From contig JAFLEE010000009.1 in assembly GCA_017302015.1 (NCBI GenBank), forward strand, positions 33,361 through 97,360: a stretch of DNA of 64,000 bases, given 5' to 3'. A model generated the notes under the pieces. That model made no database searches. It saw only the letters and a program-made list of their open reading frames with translations, and was not told where the DNA came from. Position numbers and translations under genes: made by a program. Each line of letters starts with the position of its first letter. Position 1 is the first letter of the stretch. This document shows positions 23,851 to 33,400 of the stretch, piece after piece. This DNA is from Spirochaetota bacterium (lineage in GTDB: Bacteria > Spirochaetota > UBA12135 > COTS27 > JAFLEE01).

Positions 23851-24152
23851 GGCGGGTTTGCAAATAAAGCGCCCCTGGTTATTTTCAATGACCTCGAAGG
23901 GCATGTCGGCTAATGAGGCTGTGCCCAGAGCGTCCTATTGGGACTCTCGATCGAATATTTTCCGATTCTTTTTTTCACGGGTTTGGGCATTTGTGCGCCT
24001 TCCTGATTTGATTGTCAGAAGGCTTGACCTATTGTCCACTTTTTTGAGAAGGATCAATCAGTCGTTTTTTTTTGATTCAATAGATACGGGTTGACTGTGA
24101 TGAGTGCCTCTCTGTCATTCGTTGTACAATCCAAAGTTCCACGAGGTAAGCC
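23851..24152. other. AT-rich non-coding stretch in island
   Basis: About 300 bp with no convincing gene: a 78-codon open frame exists (23858-24094) but has no ribosome site or recognisable content. T-rich runs occur near 23962 and 24065. A TTGACT (24091-24096) and a TACAAT (24125-24130) are promoter-like but badly spaced. It may hold the decayed end of the zinc-ribbon gene and the promoter of the next gene. Confidence 0.5.
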
Positions 24153-24935
24153 ATGCGCCTTCCGTTCTGCAGTAGTCTGGGCGGCCTATTTCTATTGGCC
24201 GCATCCTCCTATTCCTTGTTTCCCGCCAACAAGTGCCGCATCGGGATTTTGGAGCCATCCACGAGATCTGGGGTCGCTCCAAGCGTGGCAAAGAATATTA
24301 GGGGATGGGTTTCAGAAGAATTATCCAAAATCAATCGATTCGAAGTGATCGATTCGGCCAGTTCGGGCGAATTTTCCGCTGCTTACCCTTCTGGTGCGGT
24401 AGGACGCCAAGAAGGCCAGAGTGCCAAGAGGACGGGGCGGATAAAGGTTCAGAAAATGGTCATTGGGAGCGTTTCAATGAATCATTCGCAATTCATTGTC
24501 ACTCTTTCGCTGATGGACGTTGAGCGGAGTCGAATCGAAGGGTTCGAAAAAGCGGTCGCCATCAATGCCAACGAAATCGAGGAAGAAGTCAGATCGCTAG
24601 CGCGCAAACTCGCCAAGGTAGCGAGCATGAGCGGAAGGATTGTGACAGTTTTCCCGAGTGGAACCTACTCCATAGACCTTGGCGGAGACGATGGCGTCGT
24701 GGTGGGCGCTCGCATCGGGGTGATTCGTGAGGGGGCAGGCGTCATCGACCAAACAACCGGAGAGGTGCTCGGGAGGAAAATCGATGATCTCGGGAAGGCG
24801 ATGATTATTCGATTGGTGGAGGGTGGCCGGTATTCCATCATAGAGCCCCTGACGACGGTAAAACCATTCAAAGAAGGCGATCGCGTCATCCTTTTGGACG
24901 GCGATTCGAAAGCGACCGAAAAGAAAGTTCGTTAG
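24153..24935 (+). CDS. Secreted protein, CsgG/FlgT-like architecture
   Basis: 260 residues. Signal peptide about 1-25 (SSLGGLFLLAASSYSLFPA). Residues about 28-140 have the pattern of the periplasmic nucleotide/peptidoglycan-associated CsgG/TolB-N type fold (RIGILEP..., NRFEVIDSAS, IKVQKMVIGSVS, FIVTLSLMDVER). Residues about 160-250 resemble a FlgT C-terminal-like beta domain (GTYSIDLGGDDGVVVGARIGV, FKEGDRVILL). A role at the outer membrane or periplasm is likely, but the family is uncertain. AT-rich codon use marks it as part of the island. Confidence 0.65.
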   Translation: MRLPFCSSLGGLFLLAASSYSLFPANKCRIGILEPSTRSGVAPSVAKNIRGWVSEELSKINRFEVIDSASSGEFSAAYPSGAVGRQEGQSAKRTGRIKVQKMVIGSVSMNHSQFIVTLSLMDVERSRIEGFEKAVAINANEIEEEVRSLARKLAKVASMSGRIVTVFPSGTYSIDLGGDDGVVVGARIGVIREGAGVIDQTTGEVLGRKIDDLGKAMIIRLVEGGRYSIIEPLTTVKPFKEGDRVILLDGDSKATEKKVR

Positions 24936-24969
24936 GAACGAAATAAGTAAACTCATAGGAAAATAACCC

Positions 24970-25224
24970 ATGCCCAAAAAAACCACGAAAAAGAAGCCCA
25001 TCGCCTACATCCCCTGGACCGATGCCGATGTCCAGACCATGAAAATAATGATGAAAAAGGGTCGCGAGTCCACCGAGGTGGCTGCGGCGCTCAAAAGGAC
25101 GACCACGGCCGTGAGGTTCAAGGCTTTTAAATTGGGCCTATCCTTCCATCAGCGGGGCGGGTCGACGGCCGCCTGGCGGAAGAAATACGGAAAAGCGGCG
25201 CCCAAAACGCCCTTGAGCAAATAA
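24970..25224 (+). CDS. Small HTH/SANT-like DNA-binding protein
   Basis: 84 residues: Lys-rich N-terminus (PKKTTKKKP), then WTDADVQTMKIMMKKGRES and VAAALKRTTTAVRFKAFKLGLS, the tryptophan-led helix-turn-helix pattern of Myb/SANT-like or GcrA-like small regulators (W-T-x-x-D, then R-T-x-x-A-V-x-x-K-A-x-x-L-G-L). The basic C-terminal tail ends AAPKTPLSK. Probably nucleoid- or DNA-binding; target unknown. Lies 34 nt after the secreted protein gene in the AT-rich island. Confidence 0.7.
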   Translation: MPKKTTKKKPIAYIPWTDADVQTMKIMMKKGRESTEVAAALKRTTTAVRFKAFKLGLSFHQRGGSTAAWRKKYGKAAPKTPLSK

Positions 25225-25256
25225 GGGCCCTTCGTCCGACTGGTATCACCGAGATT

Positions 25257-25586
25257 ATGGATCGGCCCTTGGTTTGTTCATGCCCGAATTGTCGAGCAAA
25301 AATATCGACAAAATCATTGCTCGCGCTCTTTTACATGAGCGCAAGGCTGCGTTGCGGGCAATGCCAAACCGAGTATGTCCAGCACTCTTTGAACAAGTTC
25401 GTCTTGTTCTTCTCGGTCATTTTTATCCCCGGGTATGTCGGTTCCGGGTTTCTCCAAAAATTCGTGGCGAACGTGCCGATCATTGTCGGCCATCAGATCT
25501 TATGGCGCCTGGTTTTGATCGCCGCTTTTGTCTTGTTGACGATTCCGCTGCTCCCTTTTGTCGTGAAAGTCCGCAAAATGTATTGA
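25257..25586 (+). CDS. Small zinc-ribbon membrane protein
   Basis: 109 residues. Two CxxC pairs (CPNC near residue 9 and CGQC near residue 33) form a zinc ribbon, followed by two membrane helices (about 47-63 and 79-101). Such ribbon-plus-helices proteins are common and uncharacterised. AT-rich codon use; no visible partner. Confidence 0.6.
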   Translation: MDRPLVCSCPNCRAKISTKSLLALFYMSARLRCGQCQTEYVQHSLNKFVLFFSVIFIPGYVGSGFLQKFVANVPIIVGHQILWRLVLIAAFVLLTIPLLPFVVKVRKMY

Positions 25587-25765
25587 CGGTATTCTGATTG
25601 TGCCCCGCTCGAGTATTAAAAATGTCCTCAAACCTTTGCTTTGGGGTTGTCACCGGTGCAACCTGTTTTGTCTTCTAGATTAGTGTATCTGTTTTTTTTC
25701 GAAGTCTTGCTTCTTTTCTCCCAATTTGCGCACTTAAAAGAATGCCCTAAGGGCATGGCCGTCTA
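25587..25765. other. AT-rich intergenic stretch with small palindrome
   Basis: No gene is seen. A perfect 15-bp palindrome ATGCCCT-A-AGGGCAT lies at 25742-25756, ten bases before the lacI -35; it may be a hairpin or a second operator. Confidence 0.5.
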
Positions 25766-25794
25766 TTGACAAGCCTTACGAAAAGGTTTAAAGT
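25766..25794 (+). promoter_or_regulatory. Promoter of LacI-family gene
   Basis: TTGACA (25766-25771), 17 nt, TAAAGT (25789-25794). Immediately followed by the operator palindrome. Confidence 0.75.
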
Positions 25795-25818
25795 GTTACC
25801 GTTCACGTGCACGGTAAC
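25795..25818. promoter_or_regulatory. LacI-type operator palindrome (autoregulation)
   Basis: Arms GTTACCGT (25795-25802) and ACGGTAAC (25811-25818) flank TCACGTGC, whose core CACGTG is itself symmetric, so the whole 24 bp has one mismatched pair. It starts right after the -10 and ends 2 nt before ATG 25821. The position predicts repression of lacI and the following GH116 gene. Confidence 0.75.
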
Positions 25819-25820
25819 CT

Positions 25821-26834
25821 ATGGCACCCACGAATCCCCCCTTTGACAGCCGCTCCCTCGCTAAATTTTGCGGGGTTTCCCGCGGTACGGTCGACCGCGC
25901 GCTCCACGGCCGGGGCGAGGTCAACGCCAAAACACGGGAAAAAATCCTTAAAATGGCTGAAAAACACGGTTACCGCCCCAATGCCGTTGGGCAGGCCTTG
26001 GTCACAGGACGAACACGCACCCTGGGTCTCGTGGCGTTCGACCTCGAGAATAGTTTTTTCACCGAAATCATCTCCGCCGCAGAGAAACGAGCTCGGGAAA
26101 AAGGATACACCCTCCTCATCGCCTTCTCCCAAAAATCCCCGGACCTCGAACGGGAATGCATCGATTTCCTCGCGCAAAAGAAGGTCGATGGCCTGGCCCT
26201 GATTCCCGTCACCCGGGGCGGGGCGTTCTCCACTCGCCTGACGGGAATCGGGTTTCCCGTGGTGAGTTTCGGGAACCGCGTTTCCCCGAAGATCCCATTC
26301 GTTGGGATCGATGAAAAAAAGGCAATGGAAGAAGCGGTGGAGTTCGCCTTTTCACATGGGTATCGCAGCATCCAATATTATTGCCCTCCCATGCGCCACC
26401 GCGGCCCCGTGAACTTAGGCGCCCAGGAACTCCGTCTGGCGGGGTACCGGTCGGCGATGAAGCGTCTGGACCTAGGCGCCCGAGCTATCGAAGACACCGC
26501 CTCGATAGGAGATTTTTTCCGTGCGGCGCGGAAGGAACCCGGAAAAGCGTCGTTGCTCTGTTCCAATGATCTGTACGCCCTCGAGGTGTTGGAGGCCGCG
26601 GCCCGGGAGAACCTCCGTCCACCGGAAGATTTCGGGCTCATGGGCTTCGACGGCCTCGCCTTCCTGAAGTACGTGCGGCCGGCGATGTCGACCGTCCGGT
26701 ATCCGACCCATGAGGCCGGTTCAGCGATGGTCGACCTCCTCCTGCGGTTGATCGACGGTGGGCATCCCATCGACCAGATCCTCCGTCATGAAATCCTCGG
26801 GCGGAGGACGATGGAGATGCCGGCGTCGGTATGA
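25821..26834 (+). CDS. LacI-family transcriptional regulator
   Basis: 337 residues. N-terminal HTH (SRSLAKFCGVSRGTVDRALHGRGEVNAKTREKIL, with hinge helix region NAVGQALVTGR) and a periplasmic-binding-protein-like sensor domain (about 65-337: TLGLVAFDLENSFFTEII, FVGIDEKKAMEEAVEF, LCSNDLYALEVLEAA, DFGLMGFDGL). It binds a sugar and controls the downstream GH116 gene, 52 nt away on the same strand. The operator lies directly at its own promoter. No Shine-Dalgarno is evident. The first codons are AT-rich and later ones GC-rich, at the edge of the island. Confidence 0.93.
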   Translation: MAPTNPPFDSRSLAKFCGVSRGTVDRALHGRGEVNAKTREKILKMAEKHGYRPNAVGQALVTGRTRTLGLVAFDLENSFFTEIISAAEKRAREKGYTLLIAFSQKSPDLERECIDFLAQKKVDGLALIPVTRGGAFSTRLTGIGFPVVSFGNRVSPKIPFVGIDEKKAMEEAVEFAFSHGYRSIQYYCPPMRHRGPVNLGAQELRLAGYRSAMKRLDLGARAIEDTASIGDFFRAARKEPGKASLLCSNDLYALEVLEAAARENLRPPEDFGLMGFDGLAFLKYVRPAMSTVRYPTHEAGSAMVDLLLRLIDGGHPIDQILRHEILGRRTMEMPASV

Positions 26835-26886
26835 CTCCGTTTCCATCCAGATTTTAGCGCGATGAATCGATCCCAAAGGAGATCCC

Positions 26887-29490
26887 ATGATTTATAAAGG
26901 CGATAAAACTCGGGAGATTTCATTCCCTCTCGGAGGCATCGGAAGCGGGTGCATCGGCTTGGCCGGGGATGGCCGGCTGGTGGATTGGGAGATCTTCAAC
27001 AAGCCAAACAAGAATAGCCTAAACGGCTTTTCCCATTTCGCGGTGAAGGCCGAATCGGGCGGGAAACTCGTCGATGCCCGGGTGCTCGCGGGGGAATTGC
27101 GGACCCCCTGGACGGGTGGCACGGCGGGAAACCATTCCCATGGATTCGGGTTCGGGCCCAATCGGGCGACGATGGCGGGCATGCCCAATTTTCGGGATGT
27201 CGCGTTCAAGGGGGAGTTCCCGATCGCCGAGTTGACCTTCAAAGACCAGAAATTCCCAGGAGCGGTTCGGCTCACCGCCTGGAGCCCGTTCATCCCCATG
27301 AACGAGCGGGATTCCAGCATGCCCGCGGCATTCTTCGAGGTGGAGTTCCATAACCCGACGAAGGGGCCCCTCGACTATTCCGCGGCGTTCGCGGTGCAGA
27401 ATCCGCTCCCCCAGGGGGGGACGATCAATGCCCACCAGGGGGCCTCCGGGGCCCACTTCATCCAACTCTCCGGGAATCAACCCGCCGCCGACGATCCGGG
27501 CTATGGAGACCTCTGCATCGCCACCGATTCCCCCGGGACGAGTTTCCAGGAGTACTGGTACCGGGGCGCCTGGTTCGATAATTTGGGCATCTGGTGGCGT
27601 GATTTCGCCAAATCCGGGCCCTTGTCCAACCGATCATATCCGACCGCGGGGCAGAAGGGCTCCACGGACCACGCCGCGCTTTCGGCGCGGGTGCGGGTAG
27701 GGCCCGGAGACCGCGCGAAGGCGCGCTTCGTGGTCGCCTGGAACTTCCCGAATTGCGTCAATTATTGGAGCCCGGAGAAATGCGGCTGCGAAGGCGATTG
27801 CAAGCCCGGGAAGGCCAAGACGTGGAAAAATTATTACGCCACCGTCTGGCCCGATTCGAAGGCCAGCGCCCGCGAGGCCCTCTCCCGGTGGGACGTCCTG
27901 GAATCGGGGACGCGCCTCTTCAAGGACGCCCTCTTCGGTTCCACCGTACCGGCGGTCGTGCTCGACGCGGTCTCCGCGAACCTTTCGATCCTGAAGTCGC
28001 CCACGGTCCTCCGGTTGGAGGACGGTTCCTTCTATGGGTTCGAGGGGTGCTTCGGGAACGCGGGATGCTGCGAAGGATCCTGCACCCACGTCTGGAATTA
28101 TGCCTACGCGCTCCCGTTCCTGTTCCCGGGCCTCGAGCGGTCCATGCGGACCCTGAATTTCCGCTACAACCAGCGGGAAGACGGCGGCCTCGTCTTCCGC
28201 ATCAAATTGCCCCTCGGGCGCGACCGCGGGACGATGCGGCCCTGCGCCGACGGCCAATTCGGCGACGTCGTGAAAACCTATCGCGACTGGAAGCTCAGCG
28301 GGGATACGGATTGGCTCAAATCCCTGTGGCCCGCGGTCAAAAAATCCATCGCGTTCGCCTGGGCGCCCACGAACGTCGACAAGTGGGACGCGGACAAAGA
28401 CGGGGTCCTCGAGGGGCGCCAGCACCATACCTTGGACATGGAACTCTTCGGCCCCAACTCGTGGCTCACGGGATTCTACTTGGCGGCCCTGAAAGCCGGC
28501 GCCGAGATGGCCGCGGCGGTGGGCGACCCGGAGGCCTCGGATGAATTCCAGCGCCTCTTCGAGAAGGGGAAACGTTGGGTGGACGGGAATCTGTTCAACG
28601 GCGAATATTACGGGCAAAAGATCGATCTCGGCGACCGGGGGCTGCTCGACCCCTACGCCGAAGGCGGCGGTTCCCTGGGCGGCGGCACGACGGTGTACGA
28701 CACCTACTGGAACGACGAGCACCGCGAGATCAAGTACCAATTGGGGGAGGGATCCTCCATCGACCAGGTGGTCGCCCAGTGGCACGCCAATCTCTGCGGA
28801 TTGGGGGAGATCTTCGACCGCAAGCAACTACGCAAGGCGCTCCAGGCCATCCACCGGCATAATTTCAAGCGGAGTTTCAGGGATTTCGTGAACCCGTGCC
28901 GGCTCTATTCCCTCTACGATGAGCGGGGGGCGGTGATTTGCGATTGGCCCGAGGGCCGCCGGAAACCCGTGGTGCCCGCGCCGTATTCCGAGGAGACGAT
29001 GTACGGTTTTGAGTACTCCGCCGCGAGCCTGATGATCCAGGAGGGCCTGGTGAAGGAAGGGCTGGAACTCGTCTCGGCGATCCGCGAACGCTTCGATGGC
29101 TTGCGGCGCAATCCGTGGAACGAGTTCGAGTGCGGGTCCAATTATGCCCGGTCCATGGCCTCCTATTCCCTGCTGCCGGCCTTCGGCGGCTTCGAATACG
29201 ACCTCACGAAGGGGCAACTCGGTTTCGCCCCGCTCCCGGGGGTCAAGCGGCTATTCTGGTCGGTGGACGGAGCCTGGGGTACGGCGAATTTCTCAGTAAA
29301 ATCCTTCGCCTTGAAGGTTCTTTGGGGCAAGCTCAAACTCAAATCAGTGCGCGTGAGGGGGCTCAAGGGGAAACTCACCGCCCGGGCGGAGAAGCGGGAT
29401 TTGGCGACGGAGGGCGACGCCGCGATTTCCGAGACCGGCATCGTCTTGGCCGAGGGCGAATCCCTCGTCATTCGCTCCACCGCCCGCTAG
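26887..29490 (+). CDS. GH116 family glycosidase (GBA2/DUF608-like)
   Basis: 867 residues. N-terminal beta-sandwich (ISFPLGGIGSGCIGLAGDGRL opening, typical of GBA2_N) and C-terminal alpha/alpha barrel (DUF608, about 350-800) with CEGSCTHVWNYAYALPFLFPGLERSMR, LEGRQHHTLDMELFGPNSW (about residue 505) and CDWPEGRRKP...GFEYSAAS (about residue 683), the regions expected to hold the family's catalytic Glu and Asp; exact residues were not aligned. GH116 enzymes cleave beta-glucosides, beta-xylosides or glucosylceramide. No signal peptide. Strong AAGGAG ribosome site. Controlled by the adjacent LacI protein. Confidence 0.9.
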   Translation: MIYKGDKTREISFPLGGIGSGCIGLAGDGRLVDWEIFNKPNKNSLNGFSHFAVKAESGGKLVDARVLAGELRTPWTGGTAGNHSHGFGFGPNRATMAGMPNFRDVAFKGEFPIAELTFKDQKFPGAVRLTAWSPFIPMNERDSSMPAAFFEVEFHNPTKGPLDYSAAFAVQNPLPQGGTINAHQGASGAHFIQLSGNQPAADDPGYGDLCIATDSPGTSFQEYWYRGAWFDNLGIWWRDFAKSGPLSNRSYPTAGQKGSTDHAALSARVRVGPGDRAKARFVVAWNFPNCVNYWSPEKCGCEGDCKPGKAKTWKNYYATVWPDSKASAREALSRWDVLESGTRLFKDALFGSTVPAVVLDAVSANLSILKSPTVLRLEDGSFYGFEGCFGNAGCCEGSCTHVWNYAYALPFLFPGLERSMRTLNFRYNQREDGGLVFRIKLPLGRDRGTMRPCADGQFGDVVKTYRDWKLSGDTDWLKSLWPAVKKSIAFAWAPTNVDKWDADKDGVLEGRQHHTLDMELFGPNSWLTGFYLAALKAGAEMAAAVGDPEASDEFQRLFEKGKRWVDGNLFNGEYYGQKIDLGDRGLLDPYAEGGGSLGGGTTVYDTYWNDEHREIKYQLGEGSSIDQVVAQWHANLCGLGEIFDRKQLRKALQAIHRHNFKRSFRDFVNPCRLYSLYDERGAVICDWPEGRRKPVVPAPYSEETMYGFEYSAASLMIQEGLVKEGLELVSAIRERFDGLRRNPWNEFECGSNYARSMASYSLLPAFGGFEYDLTKGQLGFAPLPGVKRLFWSVDGAWGTANFSVKSFALKVLWGKLKLKSVRVRGLKGKLTARAEKRDLATEGDAAISETGIVLAEGESLVIRSTAR

Positions 29491-29494
29491 TGGC

Positions 29495-30469
29495 TCAGGA
29501 TTCTGGCTTGGGGGTCGCTTTCGGGCGCACGTCGAATGTCACCCCCAACTGAACATTGTGCTGGAAACCGCCCAATTCCCCCAGAGGAACGATGGCGTAA
29601 TCGAGGCGCAATTGCATCTGGCTGATGCGAAGACGGGCCCCGACGCCCGTGGTGAAGCCGCGGGTGGCCGCCGTATCCGCCCCGAGCAGGTAGCCACCGC
29701 GTAGGTAGACGAGGCTCAAGAGCCCGATCTCCGCGCCGAAGGCCCCACGGAAACCGGTCGCGGCCCATTCGGTCTCGCCGTCGGCCATGAGTTTCATGGA
29801 AAAAGCGGCGCCCGGCGTGAGGCGCCATGCGGCGCCCGCCGCGAGCACCGTGGGCGCGGACGGGCCGGCCTTCCCTCCGACGGTCCCGAAGTTTTTCGCG
29901 GCGAAGCCGAGGCTCAATACGGAAACAGAATTCCCGAAACCGATGAGGGCCCCCGCATCGAAGAGCACCGCGGTGAGTTGGACCGAATCGAGGGTTTGGG
30001 ACGCGTACTTGGCCGTGCCCCCGAGGTCGATGAGGAAGGGAAGTTTGAGGAGCGTTCCCAGCGGCAGGCCGAGGGTAGCGCTGGCGATGAGGTCGCCCGA
30101 CGCCAGCGCACGGCCCGGGTCGCCGTTAAAACGGATATCGCCCGTCATCGTCCCGTAGGCGAGCCCATAGGCGCCGAAGGCGAGGGTGAATTTCCGGTCG
30201 ACGGTGAAGGAGGCGACCGCGCTCCAGAGGGACATGTCGAGGTAGGGGTTGAAGGAGCCCAAGAGAGACACGCCCCCGCGGATCGACGCGAGGGAGGCGG
30301 GATTATTGAAGACCCCCTCGAGGGATCCCGGAACCGCGACGCCGCTCCGCCCCATGGCGGCGGAGGCGCCGCCCAATCCGATGGTCAGTACTTCAAAGCT
30401 CGCCGCTTGGGCCGAAAGGGCGGCGCACCACATGAGGAGAAGGAGACGGCGCGTTCGGGGAAGGCTCAT
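29495..30469 (-). CDS. PorV/PorQ-like outer membrane beta-barrel protein
   Basis: 324 residues. Signal peptide about 1-22. The mature N-terminus has the PorV/UPF0164 signature: LTIGLGGASAAMGRSGVAVPGSLEGVFNNPASLA, followed by amphipathic beta strands and a final strand ending in aromatic/polar alternation. PorV-type proteins shuttle or hold T9SS cargo at the outer membrane. The ATG overlaps the stop of the giant FN3 protein by 4 nt, so the two are co-translated; this supports a cargo-partner relation. Confidence 0.85.
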   Translation of the reverse strand: MSLPRTRRLLLLMWCAALSAQAASFEVLTIGLGGASAAMGRSGVAVPGSLEGVFNNPASLASIRGGVSLLGSFNPYLDMSLWSAVASFTVDRKFTLAFGAYGLAYGTMTGDIRFNGDPGRALASGDLIASATLGLPLGTLLKLPFLIDLGGTAKYASQTLDSVQLTAVLFDAGALIGFGNSVSVLSLGFAAKNFGTVGGKAGPSAPTVLAAGAAWRLTPGAAFSMKLMADGETEWAATGFRGAFGAEIGLLSLVYLRGGYLLGADTAATRGFTTGVGARLRISQMQLRLDYAIVPLGELGGFQHNVQLGVTFDVRPKATPKPES

Positions 30470-33400
30470 GGCAGCACCATCACGCGCAGCATTTTCTTCG
30501 GGACGGCGGGATCATGGAGGATGGCGAGGTAGATGCCCGGGCCGGGGGATCGGGCGCCGCCGAGGCTCCAAACCACTCGACCGCTCCCGTCCACGGGCGC
30601 TTTGAGGTCGGCCACGAGCTTTCCCGAGATGGTGAAGATCTTCACCGCGGTATGGCCCGTGAGGTTCACGAAGGCGATGCCGTCCCCTTCCCCGCGCCAG
30701 GGATTATTGACCGCCGCCGCGCGGGTGAGGTCGCTGGCGGCCTGGAAGAAAACCGACAGATCGATGTTGCTGAGGATGAGGGGCGCCGAAATCTCGCCGC
30801 CGGCGAAGGTAGCCACGAGGCGCACATCCACCGCCCGGGCGGTGTCGTACCCGGTCGGGATCGTCCAGGCGTTGGTCCACTTCCCGTTGGTGGCCACGGC
30901 GAAGGCGTCGAGGTTCGAGATCTGGGTCCACTTGCCGCTACGGTGGGTGGAAATTTGGTAGGCCATCCCGGCCGGCTCGGCGAAGTTTTTACCGGTCCAT
31001 TGGTATCGGAAAACGAGGCGGTTCTCGAGGGGGAGCGGGGTAGCCCCCCCCTCCGAGAGGACGAGGCGGCGTTGGAGGAGATTGGAGACGGGCGCCGTCC
31101 ACGCTGAATCGCCGAATTGGTTGGTCGCCGCCACGCGGTACCATGCCCAGGAACCGATGACGGCTTGGTCGTCGACCCAGATATTGGTGCCCGCCACGAG
31201 GGCCAGGGAGGACCAATTGCTCCCATCCAGAGTGCGGTGGAGCCGGAAACCGCCCGTATTGCTCCCGCCATCGCCCCAACCCAGGCGCACGCTCACGGGC
31301 GACGCTTCCGCCGCGCTGAAGTTCGTCGGCACGGCAGGGAGGATCGGCTGGATGATGGGATTCAGGGTCGCGCTGTCTTTCGCGTCGAAAAGGTTGTAGG
31401 CGCGCACGTAATAGGCGTAGGGGGTATTGGTCGCGAGCCCGGTGTCGGTGAAATTCGTGAGGTTGGGGGCGTTCGTCGCGATGGGGGAGAGGTTCCGGTA
31501 GATGATGAACCCCATTTCATTGGTGGCCGGGTCGCTCCAACAGAGCGCGATGCGGTTGGTTCCGGCCACCGTGGCGGTGAAATTCGTCGGCGCGGCCACC
31601 ATCAGGTGGGACACGAGGATCGGCCCGGCCCAGGGGGAATCGCCCGCCGCATTGGTGGCGCAGACGCGGAAATACGAGGAGCCGTCGGGCAACGAGGCGA
31701 TCGCCGCGGCATTGGAATTGGAAACCACCGCGGCGACGTTGGACCAGGTCAACCCGTTGGTGCTGCGCTCCACCCGGAACCCGCTCTCGTTGGTGGCCCC
31801 ATCCGTCCAGGAGAGGGTGACCGTCGCGAGGCTGAGTGCCGCGGCGAGTCCCGAAGGCGCGAGGGGTACCGCATGGCTATCGGGGCGGATATTCGTGGAA
31901 GGGCTCCAGGCGGAATCGCCGAAGATATTCGTCGCTTGGACGCGATAGTAATAGAGGCTGCCTTGCGTGAGGCCGACGTCGTCGAACACGTTGGTACCGT
32001 TGACGACGCTCGGGGCGCCCCAACTCACCCCGTCGGGGGAGCGTTGGACGCGGAACCCGCCCGCATTGGACGCCGGATCGGTCCAGGAGAGGCGGACGCT
32101 CGTGGGGGTCGGATCGGTGGGGAGGAGGTTCGTAGGGACTGCCGGGAAGACCGGGATGATCTTTCGATTGAGGAAGGAACTACTTTTCGCATCGAAATCG
32201 TTGTAGGACTGAACGTAATACCAGTAGGTGACGTTGGTAGAGAGCCCGGTATCGATGAAGGTGGTCGTGTTCGGGCCATTGGTGGCGATTTCGGTCCAAT
32301 CCCGGTAGATGATGAAGCCGAGCTCATTGGTGGCGTTGTCGGTCCACGTCAACGTGATGCGGTTGGTGCCGGAAACCACGGCGGCGAACGCCGAGGGGGC
32401 GGCCACGGTGGGGTGGGAAACGGCGAGGGGCCCCGCGTAGGCGGAATCGCCCGCCGAATTGGTGGCGCAGACGCGGAAGAACGAGGAGCCGTCGGGCAGG
32501 GAATAGACGTCGAAAGTATTCCCGTTCACCCCGGTCGTGCCCACGTTCGACCAAGTGACGCCATTGGTGCTGCGCTCGACGCGGAAGCCGGATTCATTGG
32601 TGGCCCCGTCCGTCCATGTGAGGGTCACCGTCCCTGTGGTGACGGCGGCGGCCAGGCCCGTGGGGGCGCCGGGGGCCGTCGCGGCTTTGGTGCGCAGGAT
32701 GACCGGGCCGTCGAAGAGGGACTCCCCCGAGGCGTTGGTCGCCGTGACCCGGAAATAGTACCGGGTGTCGGGGGCGAGGGAAGCGTCGGTGTAGGCGGTG
32801 GCCCCCGCGGCCGTGGTGGACACGAGGGTGTAATTCGAGTTGCTCAGGCTGCGCCAGATGTTGAACCCGGTTTCGTCGCCCGAGAGGTCGCGCCACGCGA
32901 GATCGATGGAGTTGGTGGTGGCGTTGCTGGCCACGAGGGCGACGGGGGACACGGGGGCGAGGTCGGCCCCGTTCCAATCCATGATCTTGAAATTGCGGAA
33001 GCGGGATGCGTAGGTTCCGGCGAGGCGGATGAAATTCGTGTAGACGGGGCCGTTGAGGAAATACTGGTTGGTCTCGTGGACCTTCGTCCCGTTGGAGTAG
33101 ACCCCCACCGCGAAGGATTTCTCGTCGTAAGCCATCCGCACGGTGTACCACACGTTCGTGGCGAAGGCCTTCGTCACCGAAGTGTAGGTGCCGCTGGTGG
33201 AATTGATGTTTTGGTAGTGCTGGCGCGCTTCCCCGGGAAAAATACCGATGCCGTAGCCCCAGCCGCGGCGCCACGGGTATGCGGAAGAGGGCCAGAGTTC
33301 ACCGAGCACCCGGGCCCCGAAGAAGGCCGCGGCGTTATTGTTCATGAGCATCCCCTCGAATTGGACGATGCCCGCGAACTTGCCCCGGTGGGAGCCCGCT

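Noticed and set aside
23858-24094. 78-codon frame in the AT-rich island
   Set aside because: No ribosome site, no recognisable domain, and phenylalanine-rich content from T runs.
31075-32667. Regularly spaced similar sequences, possible CRISPR or satellite
   Set aside because: They are in-frame FN3 coding repeats of 807 bp, with no short repeats or unique spacers.
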